Assembly: GCA_963682025.1 (NCBI GenBank)
Contig: OY821517.1
Coordinates: 105,700,972-105,764,971, forward strand
Direction: 5' to 3'
Source of the DNA: Cordilura impudica
Lineage: Eukaryota > Arthropoda > Insecta > Diptera > Scathophagidae
DNA length: 64,000 bases
Shown here: positions 24,512 to 34,679 of the stretch, one piece after another
How positions within the stretch are numbered: position 1 is the first letter of the stretch
How the letters are laid out: each line of letters opens with the position of its first letter
The notes under the pieces: model-generated
The model's input: the letters and a program-made list of their open reading frames with translations, nothing else
Databases searched by the model: none
What the model was told of the DNA's origin: nothing
Made by a program: the position numbers and the translations under genes

Positions 24512-25577
24512 AACAAGTAAGAAAATTATAGTCGGTCTAGCCCGGCTATACGATACCCTATACCATGGTTTAGAGTCCCTATCTCTTCGGTCCAACTAAT
24601 TGGATATAGCAAATAAGCATAAACCAAATTTTAGTGGCATTTTTATTAATTTTTTTCGCTGCAGATATGAAAAAGTTTACATCGGATACTATATTTATAT
24701 GGGGACTAGGTCGAAAAATGGACCGATCCTGACCATATTTGGTAAAGTCACTTATACTTTGAAAAAATATATACAAACCAAATTTGAGAAAAATCTGTGC
24801 AATATTTTTGTTTCTTGATAGATTTAAGTGAAGATCGGGAAGCAGCTTTATATGGGGCATATCACTAAGAATTTTCCTATAGGGATTATTTTTGAACTAC
24901 TGATTAATGGACGTAATAATCACATACAAGCCTATTTTGACTGAGATCTATATGATAATATAAATTTATGGCAATTTATTTCGATTTCATAGGGGTCATT
25001 TGTATAGGGACTAGGTCTAAACATTGACCGATTCTCACCAATTTCAATAGCGTTCATCCCATGGCCGACGAAAGCTTATATACAAAATTTCATCAAAATA
25101 TATTCATATTTGCGACCTGTAGTTTGATTAAAAGGTTTACATGGACACACAGACGGACGGACGGACGGACGGACATTGCTATTTCGACTCAAAAAATGAT
25201 TCTGAGTCGATCGGTATAATTAAAGATGGGTCTAGGACGAATATTTTTGGTTGTTACAAACAGCAGCACAAAGTCATTATACCCAAACCACATAGTGGCA
25301 CTGATTCTTCTCAAATTTTGTTTGTATATATTTTTGCAAAATACAAGAGACTTTACCAAACATGACCAGGATCGGTCCATTTTTGGGCCTAGTCCCCATA
25401 TAGATATAGCATCTGATATGAACTTTTTCATATCTGCAGAAAAAAAAATCCCGCTCAAATTCGGTTTATGCTTATTTTCTATATCTAGTTAGTTAGGTCT
25501 AAGAGATAGGATCTCTAAACGCATGGAATAGGGTATCGTATAGTGGGTCTAGACCGACTATAATTTTCTTACTTGTT
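24512..25577. mobile_element. Head-to-head DINE-like composite
   Basis: 24512-25298 is a forward copy with AACAAGTAAGAAAATTATAG, hairpin, GGAC tract (25151-25172) and the start of the right end (CCACATAGTGG). At 25299 it switches, with no spacer, to the interior of a reverse copy (CACTGATTCTTCTCAAATTT), which runs out through the hairpin to CTTACTTGTT at 25568-25577. Both outer ends are therefore the same terminus, and the other terminus is lost at the junction. Confidence 0.85.
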
Positions 25578-25581
25578 GTCT

Positions 25582-25612
<31 letters not shown>

Positions 25613-25640
25613 AATATTAATTTAATTATTATTACAAATA
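25578..25640. repeat. ATT microsatellite in the element C arm
   Basis: A run of (ATT)n at about 25583-25610 followed by A/T-rich sequence. The corresponding arm at 53380-53440 and 58940-58980 has shorter, interrupted versions. Confidence 0.7.
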
Positions 25641-25719
25641 AATAAAAAAAAAATAATTTTTCAACATTTCTATAGAAAAAAAAGGGATTTTTTTCTGAGG
25701 TTGACAAATTGCGGGTATT

Positions 25720-27918
25720 ACAGTATCAATATCTCTTTCTGGAGATTACCTCATGCGGAAGCAAACTGCTGATTGGTTGTGTATACAGACCTAGGCGAAA
25801 TATCAACATGTCCACCGTCATCTCCAAATTGGAATCGCTAACCGTGTCATACAATGATGTTGCAACTTCAGGCAACTTTAGTTCAAACATCTTATTGGAA
25901 TCAACTCTGTTAGATAATATTTCATATCGTGGTCTTGAACCTCTAAACCGCTCTAATCCTACTCATTTCTCTAACAACAACAATACTTGGTTGGATCTCT
26001 TTTTTGTAAGTAATATTTCTAACGTGTTACTTTATGACCAAATTTCAGCATCATGTTTTACCAAACATGATTTAATTTTTCTTGCCTATGATTTTCATAT
26101 TCAGAGAGAAACAAATTGTATGTACTCATACAGAGACTTTAAAAACCTAAATTATAATTTACTATATGAATACTTTGGTCATATTAATTGGGAGAATATT
26201 TACTATATGCCCTTCGTAAATGATCAACTTTGCTTTCTTTAAATAAACGTAACAAATTTATACGATGCTACAGTTCCTTTAGTAACTCGATCCAGAAAAA
26301 CTAAAGCAAAGCCATGGTTTACATATAATATAAAGCAGTTAATTTCTCTCTCAGATGTATGTTATTCAAAAATGATTACCATACTGCAAGGAAAAAAGTT
26401 AACGACAGCATTAGAAAAGCTAAAGTGGCGTTTTGAGTCCGCTATGGACACACGCCAAACTTGGAAGCACATTTGTGATATTGGAATAGGGAAAGGCATT
26501 ACAAGTGCTGATAGCAGTATTGATGTCAATAAGTTAAACTCAGTCTTCAGTAATTTACCAGTAGTACACAACAACAACTCCTCATTTTACAATTTTAATA
26601 ATGATAATGCCTCCATTAACTGTTTTGAATTTTCGTGTGTAACTCATGAAGATGTTTATCTTAGTGTTGTTGGTGCTAAATCTAATGCAATCGGACATGG
26701 TAATATTCATACAGTATTTGTGATGATTTTGCTGCCCTTTCTCTTGACTTATTTAACACACTTCTTTAACTCAATTATAACCACAAGCACTTTCCCTTAC
26801 AAATAGAGACATGCGAAAATAATTCCTGTTCCTAAATCTACTAACGAATACCGGCCCAAAGCAATCCTGTGTCACTTTTCAAAAGTACCCGAAAAGCTCC
26901 TTTACACACAAATTACCACTTACATAAATGAGATTGGTTTGTTGTCGAATATACAATCAGGTTTTCGATCAAATCATAGTTGTGTTACTGCTTTGACTGA
27001 ACTTTAACTGAAAACATAACACAGGAACTGGATGATAATAAATTTAATTTTTTGGTCCTAGTTGGCCATTTCAAGGCTTTCGATACTGCCGACCACTTAA
27101 TGCTATGTAAAAATCTGAAACATCTTTTTAATTTCCAATCCGTTTACGTGAAAAATAAAATCTCAACAACGTTTAATATTACGAGAGCAGTGCCCCAGGA
27201 ATCCATCCTAGGGCCTTTGCTTTTTCTCTCGTATCTAATGATCTACCTGCACAACTTCTCCATTGCAAAATTCATATGAACGCCGACGACGTGCAGTTAT
27301 ATTTAAGCAGTCTTACTGCTCCAATTAATCACAATATCGGAAAACTCGAAGAGGATTTAAATAATATCCATCGTTGGGCTACGGCCAAACAGCTCTTTTT
27401 AAACCCATTAAAATCTAAATGTTTGATGATAAGTAAACCGTCTAAAAAACACCCATCGTTCCTGATATTACTATTAACGGTCCAAAGATTCCTATTATTT
27501 CTTCTGCCAAAATTCTAGATATTATCTTTAACAGCTCTCTATTTGGTCAAATCATATAAATAGTAGTTGGGCAAACTTACGTTAAACTAAGATCTCTTTG
27601 GTCAACCCAATATTTCACACCTTTGAAAGTAAGAACTCTGCTAGCCAAAACGTATATTATTCCTGGACTTTTGTACGGCTGTGAAATTTTTGCTAATTGC
27701 GACTACTGGAGAAAACGTCGACTCAATGTTGCATATAATATTATTTGTTATTTTTTTGGTTTAAGAAGATATTCTCATATAACTCCCTTCTCTGTAAGTC
27801 TATTTGCTGTGTCTTTTGATATTCTTTTAAAAATTAGAGTTATAATTTTTACGCATAAAATTATTTGCACAAAAAGACCTAGCTATTCGAAAAACTGCAA
27901 TTTGCCAGATCTGATTTG
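25720..27918 (+). pseudogene. LINE (non-LTR) remnant: endonuclease end and reverse transcriptase
   Basis: The first piece (about 25720-26242) is the C-terminal part of an AP-like endonuclease: CVYRPRRN, then NNTWLDLFFVSN and the KHDLIF catalytic-His context. After a linker (26372-26806) come the RT fingers (HAKIIPVPKST..EYRPK), motif A LVGHFKAFDTADH, motif B VPQESILGPLLF and motif C MNADDVQLYLSS, then thumb (RTLLAKTYIIPGLLYGCEIF). Motif A normally has Asp where this copy has Gly (VGHFKAFD), removing a catalytic metal ligand. Frames are broken at about six points. The type is jockey/CR1-like. It sits in the right arm of element C copy 2. Confidence 0.78.
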
Positions 27919-28110
27919 ATTTAGCAAAAAAAAAAAAAAAGTGAAAAAAAATTTTTTTTTTCCAAAATTTGAAGAAATAGCTGTCTAAACTATTTTGCCC
28001 AAAATGTAATATTCACTCCCTCTAACTCAGAGAGTTCTTGACCGATCTTGTTGAAAAATTGTGTCTAAGCGACTATCCAATAGGACTAACCTTGGTGCAA
28101 ATTTAATTTT

Positions 28111-28445
28111 TTGAAAATTTTCGAAGAATCGTATTTTTGCTAGACCAAGTTTAAAAAAAACATCGTTTTTAAAAAAATCTTTTAAAATTTTTGAATTTTT
28201 TCATTCAAAATATTTTTTTTCTTAAGAGATTCAAGTCTCAAATTTAAAAAAAAAATTTCATATTTCTAGCTTTTACCGTTTTAAAAATTTTTGACTTTGA
28301 AAAAACGCGATTTTCACCATTAAAAGCTTATAAAACCTACAAAGGAAGTCCGATCAAGCTCAAATTTTTTTTGCAAGCTTGTCTCCGAATCGGAGATATA
28401 GTGCTCAAAAAGTATTTTTTTCACTTGGACTGCTCCATATATATA
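28111..28445. other. AT-rich sequence possibly continuing element C or a related repeat
   Basis: After 28110 the sequence no longer matches the element C end. It shows A/T homopolymer-rich DNA with CGGAGATATAGTGCTC and CACTTGGACTGCTCC near 28400-28435, which may be a degraded terminus. No host coding sequence is present. Confidence 0.35.
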
Positions 28446-28648
28446 TTTTTCTTACACAGTTCCTCACATCCAATTTTGATAACTAGAACATAGAAAAATA
28501 TTTGTGTATTCCTGGGGAATAGGATTAGGTACCGATAATGTGTTAAAGATATTAATATTCTTTATTTTATCATATCATGTTCACATAGTTTTCATGCTAC
28601 CAAACGGGTCTATTTAAAATTTTATAATTTCTACATAACCATACAAAC

Positions 28649-29097
28649 CATTTTCCATTCGACATAACGAAAATCCTGCGCCAAATATTCATTATCCGAT
28701 GTTATCAGCAAAACACGCAATTTTAAACGAACAAAATTTGTTAGCATCAATCCAGTGACATTGGCATGTAAAACTAAACTAAAGATGTCCTCAGCCTCTT
28801 CCAAACCATAGGCATTAGTAGCATCGTTATCACCATAGTTTGTTATGGCATTTTTGAGAATTCTTTTTGACTCTGCCGTATTCAACGGTTCAATGTTAAT
28901 CAATTTATGATAAATATCTTCCTGAGTTAAATTGACATGCTGGACAGTGCCTCTAAGGTGCTGACTCAGCAGATGACTGGGATGAGGTGTGGTAAAATTA
29001 ATGGAGAATTGTATGATGAAATATTTTTTTGTGGTCAAATCGGTTAAAGACCAAGTTACAAAAGTATTATTGCCTAAATGGACAATGCGAGGCGGCA
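28649..29097 (-). CDS. Exon: FN3-like domain
   Basis: The acceptor is CTGTTTGCAG ending at 29098; the exon begins with TG, which completes a Leu codon with the last T of the previous exon (phase 1). It encodes 149 further residues and leaves at phase 0 through a GTTTGT donor. The start LPPRIVHLGNNTFVTWSLTD has the proline-rich entry and the B-strand Trp of FN3. The C-terminal half (NFVRLKLRVLLITSDNEYLA) supplies the F/G strands. A long acidic insert (LEEAEDIF) lies between, so the domain is larger than the usual ~95 residues. The GTG at 29098-29096 is not a start. Confidence 0.85.
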
Positions 29098-29173
29098 CTG
29101 CAAACAGAAACAGAAGCCGAGTTGAATTTTGAGAATTTAAACAAAAATTAACCTCTAACTTAACAATACTTAC

Positions 29174-29414
29174 ATCCCTGGGTACAACAGGTTACCGGGA
29201 GACTTCTCAAAGTACTCTGTATCGATTGTTGCGGCTGATTATTACCAATACTTATTTCTGAGGTAGGCATAAGAACACGTGTTACCAGTTCAAAAGGTCT
29301 GATATATGGTAAATGTTTATCTATGATAATATATGAAGCATTTAGTTTCATGGGCGAATATGGAGAGACCCAGCGAAATGGATTGTTGAGAACAATATGC
29401 ACAACAAACAAAGG
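29174..29414 (-). CDS. Exon: FN3-like domain, C-terminal part
   Basis: The acceptor TTTCTGCAG precedes 29414 (phase 0) and the donor T|GTAAGT follows 29174 (phase 1); 80 complete codons. The coding begins PLFVVHIVLNNPFRWVSPYS and ends LPVTCCTQG. It completes the FN3-like domain whose first strand (NIRCFAHTFSSVNVTFETEG) is in the preceding exon. It has less of the classic FN3 signature than the membrane-proximal domains, so the domain call is moderate. The intron to the next exon is only 76 bp. Confidence 0.82.
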
Positions 29415-29491
29415 CTGCAGAAATAAAAAAAAAAAACAATATAAAAATTCAAGATACAAATATTTCTTTTTCGAGAACATCATCAACATAC

Positions 29492-29878
29492 CACCGAGCC
29501 TTCCGTTTCGAATGTTACATTTACCGAACTGAATGTATGAGCGAAACATCTTATGTTTTTCAATGGATTTGCCTTTTCTTCACCACGATTTCTCAGTCGT
29601 ACTTCACCTGCCGTATAAACTTCTCCCGCTAGATTACGGGCAAAACATTGATAGATGCCATTCTCCTCAGGATCAAATGAGGGTATATGCAATTCGTTGT
29701 TATTAATATAACGCGTAAAGGAACTATTAAATGGAAATCCATTATGATACCATGTTATAACCGGACGAGGATTGCCCGTGACTAAACATTGATAATTTAT
29801 GGCTGAGGCTATAATGCCTTCATACATGGGAAGTTCAGCCAGAACAATAGGTGGTGTTGTAACAATTACATGAAAGGT
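29492..29878 (-). CDS. Exon: immunoglobulin domain plus start of FN3
   Basis: The acceptor CTTTCAAG precedes 29878 and the donor GTG|GTATGT follows 29492; phase 0 both sides, 129 residues. It is a complete I-set-like Ig domain: INYQCLVTGNPRPVITWYHN gives the B-strand Cys, the GNPxPxxxW motif and the C-strand Trp; LHIPSFDPEENGIYQCFARN gives D-x-G-x-Y-x-C-x-A-x-N. The linker RNRGEEKANPLKN then leads into an FN3-like strand. The preceding Ig (30010-30337) and this one match adjacent-Ig architecture. Confidence 0.9.
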
Positions 29879-30009
29879 CTTGAAAGAGAAATGTAAATAT
29901 TTTTTAAAATTCTAACACTGATTTCACTTACTTATATGGTGGTTATGGTACCATTTTATTTATACCTGATAGTGAGGGCATCAAATCATTTTAAGCCCAA
30001 ATTACTTAC

Positions 30010-30337
30010 TTGATTATTTATGTGAGTAGCACATGTATAATATCCTTCATATTCTTCTATACTAATTCGTATGTGATACTCTTTGCTGTTGTTGGAAAGT
30101 TTAACCAATGGCTGGTGGCTTGACTGTTGGAACCACCATTCAATTGGTTCATCATCCGTTAAAGTGCAACATGTTAGATTTAAATCATTATTCAAAGCAA
30201 TGTATAATTTGGTATTTTGTAAATGAGGTATTAGTTGTCCATTTTGGGCTTTGATGTCCTTCGTTTCCACAACATTTAAGTTCATCGAAAATTTACGATG
30301 CATTTTGACAGTAAATTGATTATGCGCTACACATCTG
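30010..30337 (-). CDS. Exon: end of one Ig domain and a second Ig domain (first exon seen)
   Basis: The acceptor TATTTTCAG precedes 30337, entering at phase 2 (one base completes a codon); the donor CAA|GTAAGT follows 30010 at phase 0. It encodes 109 residues. CVAHNQF at the start is the closing Y-x-C-x-A-x-N motif of an upstream Ig domain, so at least one earlier exon must exist. The complete Ig has LNLTCCTLTDDEPIEWWFQQ (B-strand Cys, C-strand Trp) and EEYEGYYTCATHIN (D/E-x-G-x-Y-x-C). The Met at 30303 is internal. No exon with a compatible phase-2 donor was recognised further right. Confidence 0.88.
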
Positions 30338-30600
30338 AAAATAATAAGGAAATCAAAAATCGTTTAAATTAAATTAATACGAAATTAAAATAAGTAATAG
30401 TAACAAAAATTATTCGAGTTATAGATTAATTGATTATCAAATATTTCTTTGCAAGTTTTTGCGCTGCAGATTGAAGCTTGCTTCATATTTTAAATAGAGT
30501 GATGACAATTATTAGAAAACTGTGATAGTAAAAAATTAATCTTCCAATAAGCACGGTTCCAAAGGAGACAAGTTAAGTAATCAGTTTAGAATTGTAAACT
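30338..30600 (-). other. Start of an upstream intron of the Ig-FN3 gene
   Basis: Minus-strand upstream sequence carries a pyrimidine-rich acceptor (TTATTATTTTCAG). Everything to the right up to 64000 that I could read is transposon-derived or featureless, so this intron is either longer than 33 kb or the missing exons were not recognised. Confidence 0.5.
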
Positions 30601-30639
30601 ATTAAAATACAAAGTGCTTATACAGCCCTTGTAGGCAGT

Positions 30640-31345
30640 GATTTGGATCGAGCGAAGTGTCTGCTCGTTCGTTCATGATTTTAAAATATTTTGCGGCAGA
30701 GTTTAAATGAGGCACTACAAGGCCTGAAGACGATCACGCCAGAAATGGTTAAGAAAATTTGCGAAATGGTATTGGATAATCGTCGGCTGAAGGTGCGTGA
30801 GCTACCTGAAACGACAGACATTTCAAAAAGTGCTCACATCGCATCCTATCCGAAAATTTGGAAAAAGATGTTCGCATGATGGATGACGCGTTGGCTCACA
30901 ATAGAAGATGTTTCAATAAAAATAACCATGGACGAGACGTAGAACCTCCACTTCACACCTAAGATAAAGGAATGTTCAAACTCGTGGACTGAAATGGGAT
31001 AGGCGTGGTATCTGCGCATATCATGCTAACTTATTACAGCGTTGAAGTGATGAAATTACGGAAATAGCGCCGCATTGACGGCAAAGAAAGTGTTGCTTCA
31101 TCAAAACAATGCACCAGTTCACACATCCTCTATTATGCTGGCCAATATCCATGAATTAAAATTCGAATTGTTTCATCACGCACTTTATTTGCCAGATTTA
31201 GCTTCCCACGAATTATTTGGTATTTTCAAACCTAAAAAATTGGCTCACTGCCAACAATGGAGATGTGGAGTCTGCATTTAATGACTATTTTAAGGAGCTA
31301 GCCATTTCTTACTATAGGGTATGGAGATAAAAGGAGATAATGTAG
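30640..31345 (+). pseudogene. mariner-type transposase pseudogene
   Basis: The frame at 30691-30879 holds ITPEMVKKICEMVLDNRRLK, the mariner helix-turn-helix/linker. MDETWN-like remains near 30930 hold the first catalytic Asp. LTAKKVLLHQNNAPVHTSS and HALYLPDLASHELF (31075-31281) hold the second and third. In the motif H-D-N-A-P-x-H the Asp is changed to Asn (HQNNAPVH) while the third Asp (LPDLA) remains. Several stops lie between the pieces. Mariner transposases are about 345 residues; most are represented but in pieces. Confidence 0.75.
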
Positions 31346-31479
31346 AGAAATAAAGACAACATTTCCCAATTTTTTTTTTCTTTGTCAGGTCGGGTTGTTC
31401 TGGTATCGTACTCGTAAGTTATTTCAAGTAACTTTTGAACATGAACTTGATGTGTTAGTTGAATGATGCACTGCGAAGT

Positions 31480-31860
31480 TGATGGAACTGAATCTTATGA
31501 AATGTAAACATTTGCAGAAGGTGAATTATTTCTGACAAGTATTGGAAACCATTCGAACATTTCTGGATTTTGATGTACTTATGGATAGGAAACTTGACTT
31601 CATTGATCATGTTAGTATAATTGTTAATAAGCCAAGATCTATTCCTGGTTTCGTTAAAAGATGGGCTAAGAAGTTTTTTGATCCATATGTTACTAAACTA
31701 CATTATACGGATATTATAAGACCTATTTTTGAATATGCATTAATAATATTATCCGGTTCACACTAATGCAATTAAGTTTGTGCAGAAAAAGTTTTTGCTG
31801 TTTTATCTTCGTGGTTTAGGTTGGAGTTATGATGACTACCATCATATACTATTAGGCTGA
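31480..31860 (+). pseudogene. LINE reverse transcriptase thumb fragment
   Basis: The 31542-31766 frame (FDVLMDRKLDFIDHVSIIVN, GFVKRWAKKFFDPYVTKLHY, DIIRPIFEYALIIL) is the post-catalytic thumb region typical of jockey/CR1-type LINEs. It is preceded by MELNLMKCKHLQ. No palm motifs are present and it ends without a 3' tail. It is an isolated 5'- and 3'-truncated remnant. Confidence 0.6.
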
Positions 31861-32724
31861 GGATAATTAGACTCCTAACTGTTGAGAGTAGGGGGACATT
31901 GCTGGGTGTTACCTACGTATTGAACCTTACTAAAGGTGATGTTGATTCGAAGTTTCTTTTATCAAATTTAAATGTTAAAATAAATAAAATTATTACACTA
32001 AAATTACATTTAGGAAAAAGCAGCCAATAATGATTTGCATTTGTTTCTTAATGGGCACATCACTAACAAGTGTATTTCGAATCTGATCTGATTAAAACCC
32101 TCGTAAGCTGTGCAAACTGCGCATTTTTCCACTCTCGGAAATGAACTGTCAAAAATTGTTTGAAAGTGCACTTGCACAACTCTTGTAAATTTGCCAGACA
32201 ATTTAGTGTCGCAAACTTGAACTATTTGATTGTGCAATTGATAAGTCAGCTGTTTTGTGTTTACTTTTATTACAAAAAACAAAAGAGTGATGCAAAAAAT
32301 TAAAATTTCTTGCGTTGCTTATCTAAAAAAATTTCATCAAAATGGTAAAATAATAAAACAAAATATAAATGTATTATGATTATCGCCATTTGGTCCAAAA
32401 AATTCTAAAGTTAATAAATCACCAACAACAATGTCTTCAAAGACCTTAAGCAATTTAGTTCTTTCGCTTTTTTTTAGGCATTTTTATTGTTAGATAAAAT
32501 TTTTATGCTCTGTTTTATTTAATTTTTTTTTTTGTTGTGACATTTCTATCAAACTGAATTAAAAATTGCACAATAGTTTAAAAAGGGTTTTCTTGAATCA
32601 AGTCTCACAAATTTGCCCAATTGCACATATGTTAATTTTACCTTATAGTACCCTTATAGTTATCTTTCTTTCACCAGATGGCATTTTAATAAATATTAGA
32701 AAACAAAACAAAAATGTAAATGAA
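31861..32724. other. AT-rich DNA, no supported gene
   Basis: A 90-codon minus-strand frame (32010-32282) has no recognisable domain and no splice context. I see nothing else that I can name. Confidence 0.4.
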
Positions 32725-33500
32725 AACAAGTAAGAAAATTATAGTCGGTCTAGACCGACTATATGATACCCTATACCATGGTTTAGAGACCCTATCTTTC
32801 GGTCCAACTACTTCGATATAGAAAATAAGCATAAACCAAATTTGAGTGCGATTTTTATTAATTTTTTTGGCTGCAGATATGAAAAAGTTCATATCGGATG
32901 CTATATCTATAAAGGGACTAGGTCCAAAAATGGACCGATCCTGATCATGTTTGGTAAAGTCTCTTGTATTTTGCAAAAATATGTACAAACAAAATTTGAG
33001 AAGAATCAGTGCAATATTTTTGTTTTTTAATAGATTTAAGTGAAGATCGGGAAGCAGCTCTATATGGGGTCAAAGGGATCATTTTTGGACTACTCATTAG
33101 TGGATGTAATGAACGCATACAAACCCAATTTGAGTAAAATTTGGATCTTATAGCAATTTATGTCGATTTCATATGGGTAATTTGTATGGGGGCTAGGTCT
33201 GAACATGGACCGATTCTCACCAATTTCAACAGCGTTCATCCCATGGCCGATAAAAGCTTATATACCAAATTTCATCAAAATATATTCATATTTGCGACCT
33301 GCAGTTTGATTACAAGCTTTACATGGACACACAGACGGACGGACGGACGGACGGACGGACGGACATTGTTAAATCAACTCAGAAAGTGATTCTGATTCGA
33401 TCGGTATAATTAAAGATGGGTCTAGATCAAATATTTTTGGTTGTTACAAACAGCAGCACAAAGTCATTATACCCAAACCACATAGTGGTATAGGGTATAA
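32725..33500 (+). mobile_element. DINE-like element, near full length (reference copy)
   Basis: AACAAGTAAGAAAATTATAG at 32725 is followed by the perfect hairpin GTCGGTCTAGACCGAC, then ACCCTATACCATGG. The interior contains a GATATGAAAAAGTTCATATC palindrome and GTGAAGATCGGGAAGCAGCT. The GGAC tract spans 33337-33364, followed by CGATCGGTATAATTAAAGAT and the terminal CCACATAGTGGTATAGGGTA at 33479-33498. It encodes no transposase. Compared with the copies at 49.7 and 58.1 kb it lacks ~40 bp near 33071. Non-autonomous helentron-associated ancestry is inferred from the DINE-1-like ends. Confidence 0.9.
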
Positions 33501-33779
33501 TTAAATTAAGCGACACCACGAAGTCAGGAAATTTGTAAACAAAAAGTAAATGTCGCTTGATTTATTTTTGGGTTGACTATTTCTTCGTAACGGTTTCTTA
33601 ATTGATTTTCATTGAAAAACGAAAATCGATAACTTTTTCGCTTAAGCTTTTGTTTACAGACTAAATATTGTTTAAAATATTTGTTTAGAGCCAGATTTAT
33701 AATTAAAGCGTATGTACAATCTTTTATTTAGTTACAGATCTTACTGCGTATCTGCAAGGAGCTATATCTTTTTTATATT

Positions 33780-34020
33780 TTCAGTGGGCGTGGAACTTCC
33801 CGTACAAAGTGAATTCTTAATATCATCCATATTGAGTACTATAATAGGTAAAGCTTTGTAAATTTGTTTGAGGTCACCTATTATTGATGTTAGTAGCCAA
33901 GTCGAAAATAGGCGGAATCGGATAAGTGAAATGTAATATCATATAACTGGAGTACTATAAAAGGGAAAGCCTTGACACTATGTACGAGTATATGTAGCTT
34001 GCTCCAGAGTAGGACCGCCG
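33780..34020 (+). repeat. Helitron-type minisatellite remnant
   Basis: Phrases GTGGGCGTGGAACTTCCCGT, ATTGAGTACTATAATAGGTA and GTAGCCAAGTCGAAAATAGG parallel 48690-49030 and 59720-60080. About one and a half units are visible. Helitron ends were not found. Confidence 0.5.
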
Positions 34021-34670
34021 TAAAATTTTATCATTTTTGCATAGAATGAACAAACAAAAAAAAACTGTATTTCAGAAAGAATTTAAATAAAAAAATAAAA
34101 TATTTAAACTAAAATATTTTAATTGTACAATAAAAAATTCGTAGGAAAAATTGATTATGAAAATGAAAATTTCTGAAAAATCTTGCACTGAGGTCTAATA
34201 AACCACCTCAATCAAGCCTTTATTATCAAACACAATAATTTAATAGAGAACACAGGTCATGAAATTTTGAACACCTTGCGTCGGAAAAGAGATCATGAAC
34301 ATTCTTTTTTTAGAGGTTTTGAGATTGCTTTTAAGAATTTAGATAATGGATTTAACATAGTCTTTGAAACAAATTGAATACTTTCATATAGATTCGACAA
34401 TTTTTCAGCCCGGCAGTATTGTTTTTTTTGGAGCACTTATTAATGGGCGTATTAAACATAAACAAACATAATTTTATTTTTTAATACAATATAATATCGA
34501 AAAATAAAAAAATTCATGTGAGTCCGATCACAGGGGAGATGTGTAAACATCTAGTAATAAAAGATTTTTTATGGCACTTTTTTAAAATCAAACAGAAAGC
34601 GTCATCTATGTATCACTTATAGCAATCAACTGCAGGGGCTCTGCTAATATAAAAATATTAGTTTTTATTA
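34021..34670. other. AT-rich DNA, no supported gene
   Basis: Short AT-rich stretch without a credible frame or repeat end. Confidence 0.4.
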
Positions 34671-34679
34671 TTTCAACCG

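Larger units (their letters stand above)
24163..28110. mobile_element. Element C, copy 2, interrupted twice
   Basis: The left end GGGGTTTCATGTCAAGTGAC (24164) matches the inverted-repeat end of element C at 49.0-59.6 kb. The left arm continues to 24511 with AATAAGCTGGATTAATGACT and TCAGCTACAATAAATTAAG. A DINE-like composite (24512-25577) follows. The right arm resumes at 25578-25720 (GTTGACAAATTGCGGGTATT) and is broken by a LINE (about 25720-27918), then continues 27920-28110 with CTCTAACTCAGAGAGTTCTT and AACCTTGGTGCAAATTT. The terminal right end is missing. The interior lacks the transposase remnant found in copy 1. Confidence 0.7.
18677..28648 (-). other. ~10 kb intron filled with transposon remnants
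   Basis: The donor is ATG|GTTTGT at 28649/28648, the less common GTTTGT form. The acceptor is AAATTTCAG ending at 18677. Phase 0 on both sides keeps the frame. It carries a complete small Helitron, a jockey-like LINE, a mariner remnant, a DINE-like fragment and element C split by a DINE-like composite and a LINE, each listed separately. The other five introns are 56-467 bp, so this one has grown mainly by insertion. The part at 18690-20590 holds no feature I can name. Confidence 0.75.
16676..30337 (-). other. Gene span: Ig/FN3 type I receptor, C-terminal seven exons
   Basis: Seven exons join with compatible phases (incoming phase 2, then 0, 0, 1, 0, 0, 0) into 1,095 codons plus stop. This is strong internal evidence for a real, probably functional gene. 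In partial-protein numbering: residues 1-5 end an Ig domain (CVAHN); about 15-109 and 110-205 are two Ig domains; about 215-318, 320-468, 469-575 and 576-650 are FN3-like; 676-697 is the membrane helix; 698-1095 is cytoplasmic. The Ig-then-FN3-then-single-helix order fits the protogenin/neogenin-related adhesion receptors. Insect Plum (a TGF-beta-related axon-pruning receptor) is one candidate, but I cannot prove orthology. The upstream exons and signal peptide were not found. Confidence 0.85.

Noticed and set aside
32010..32282. 90-codon minus-strand frame as a small gene
   Set aside because: No domain, no credible splice or promoter context, and composition like the surrounding AT-rich DNA.
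33141..33389. Recurrent 60-90 codon frames ending in THRRTDGRTD
   Set aside because: They occur in every DINE-like copy because the GGAC tract reads RTDG/TDGR. They differ in length between copies, have no start context and encode no known domain.
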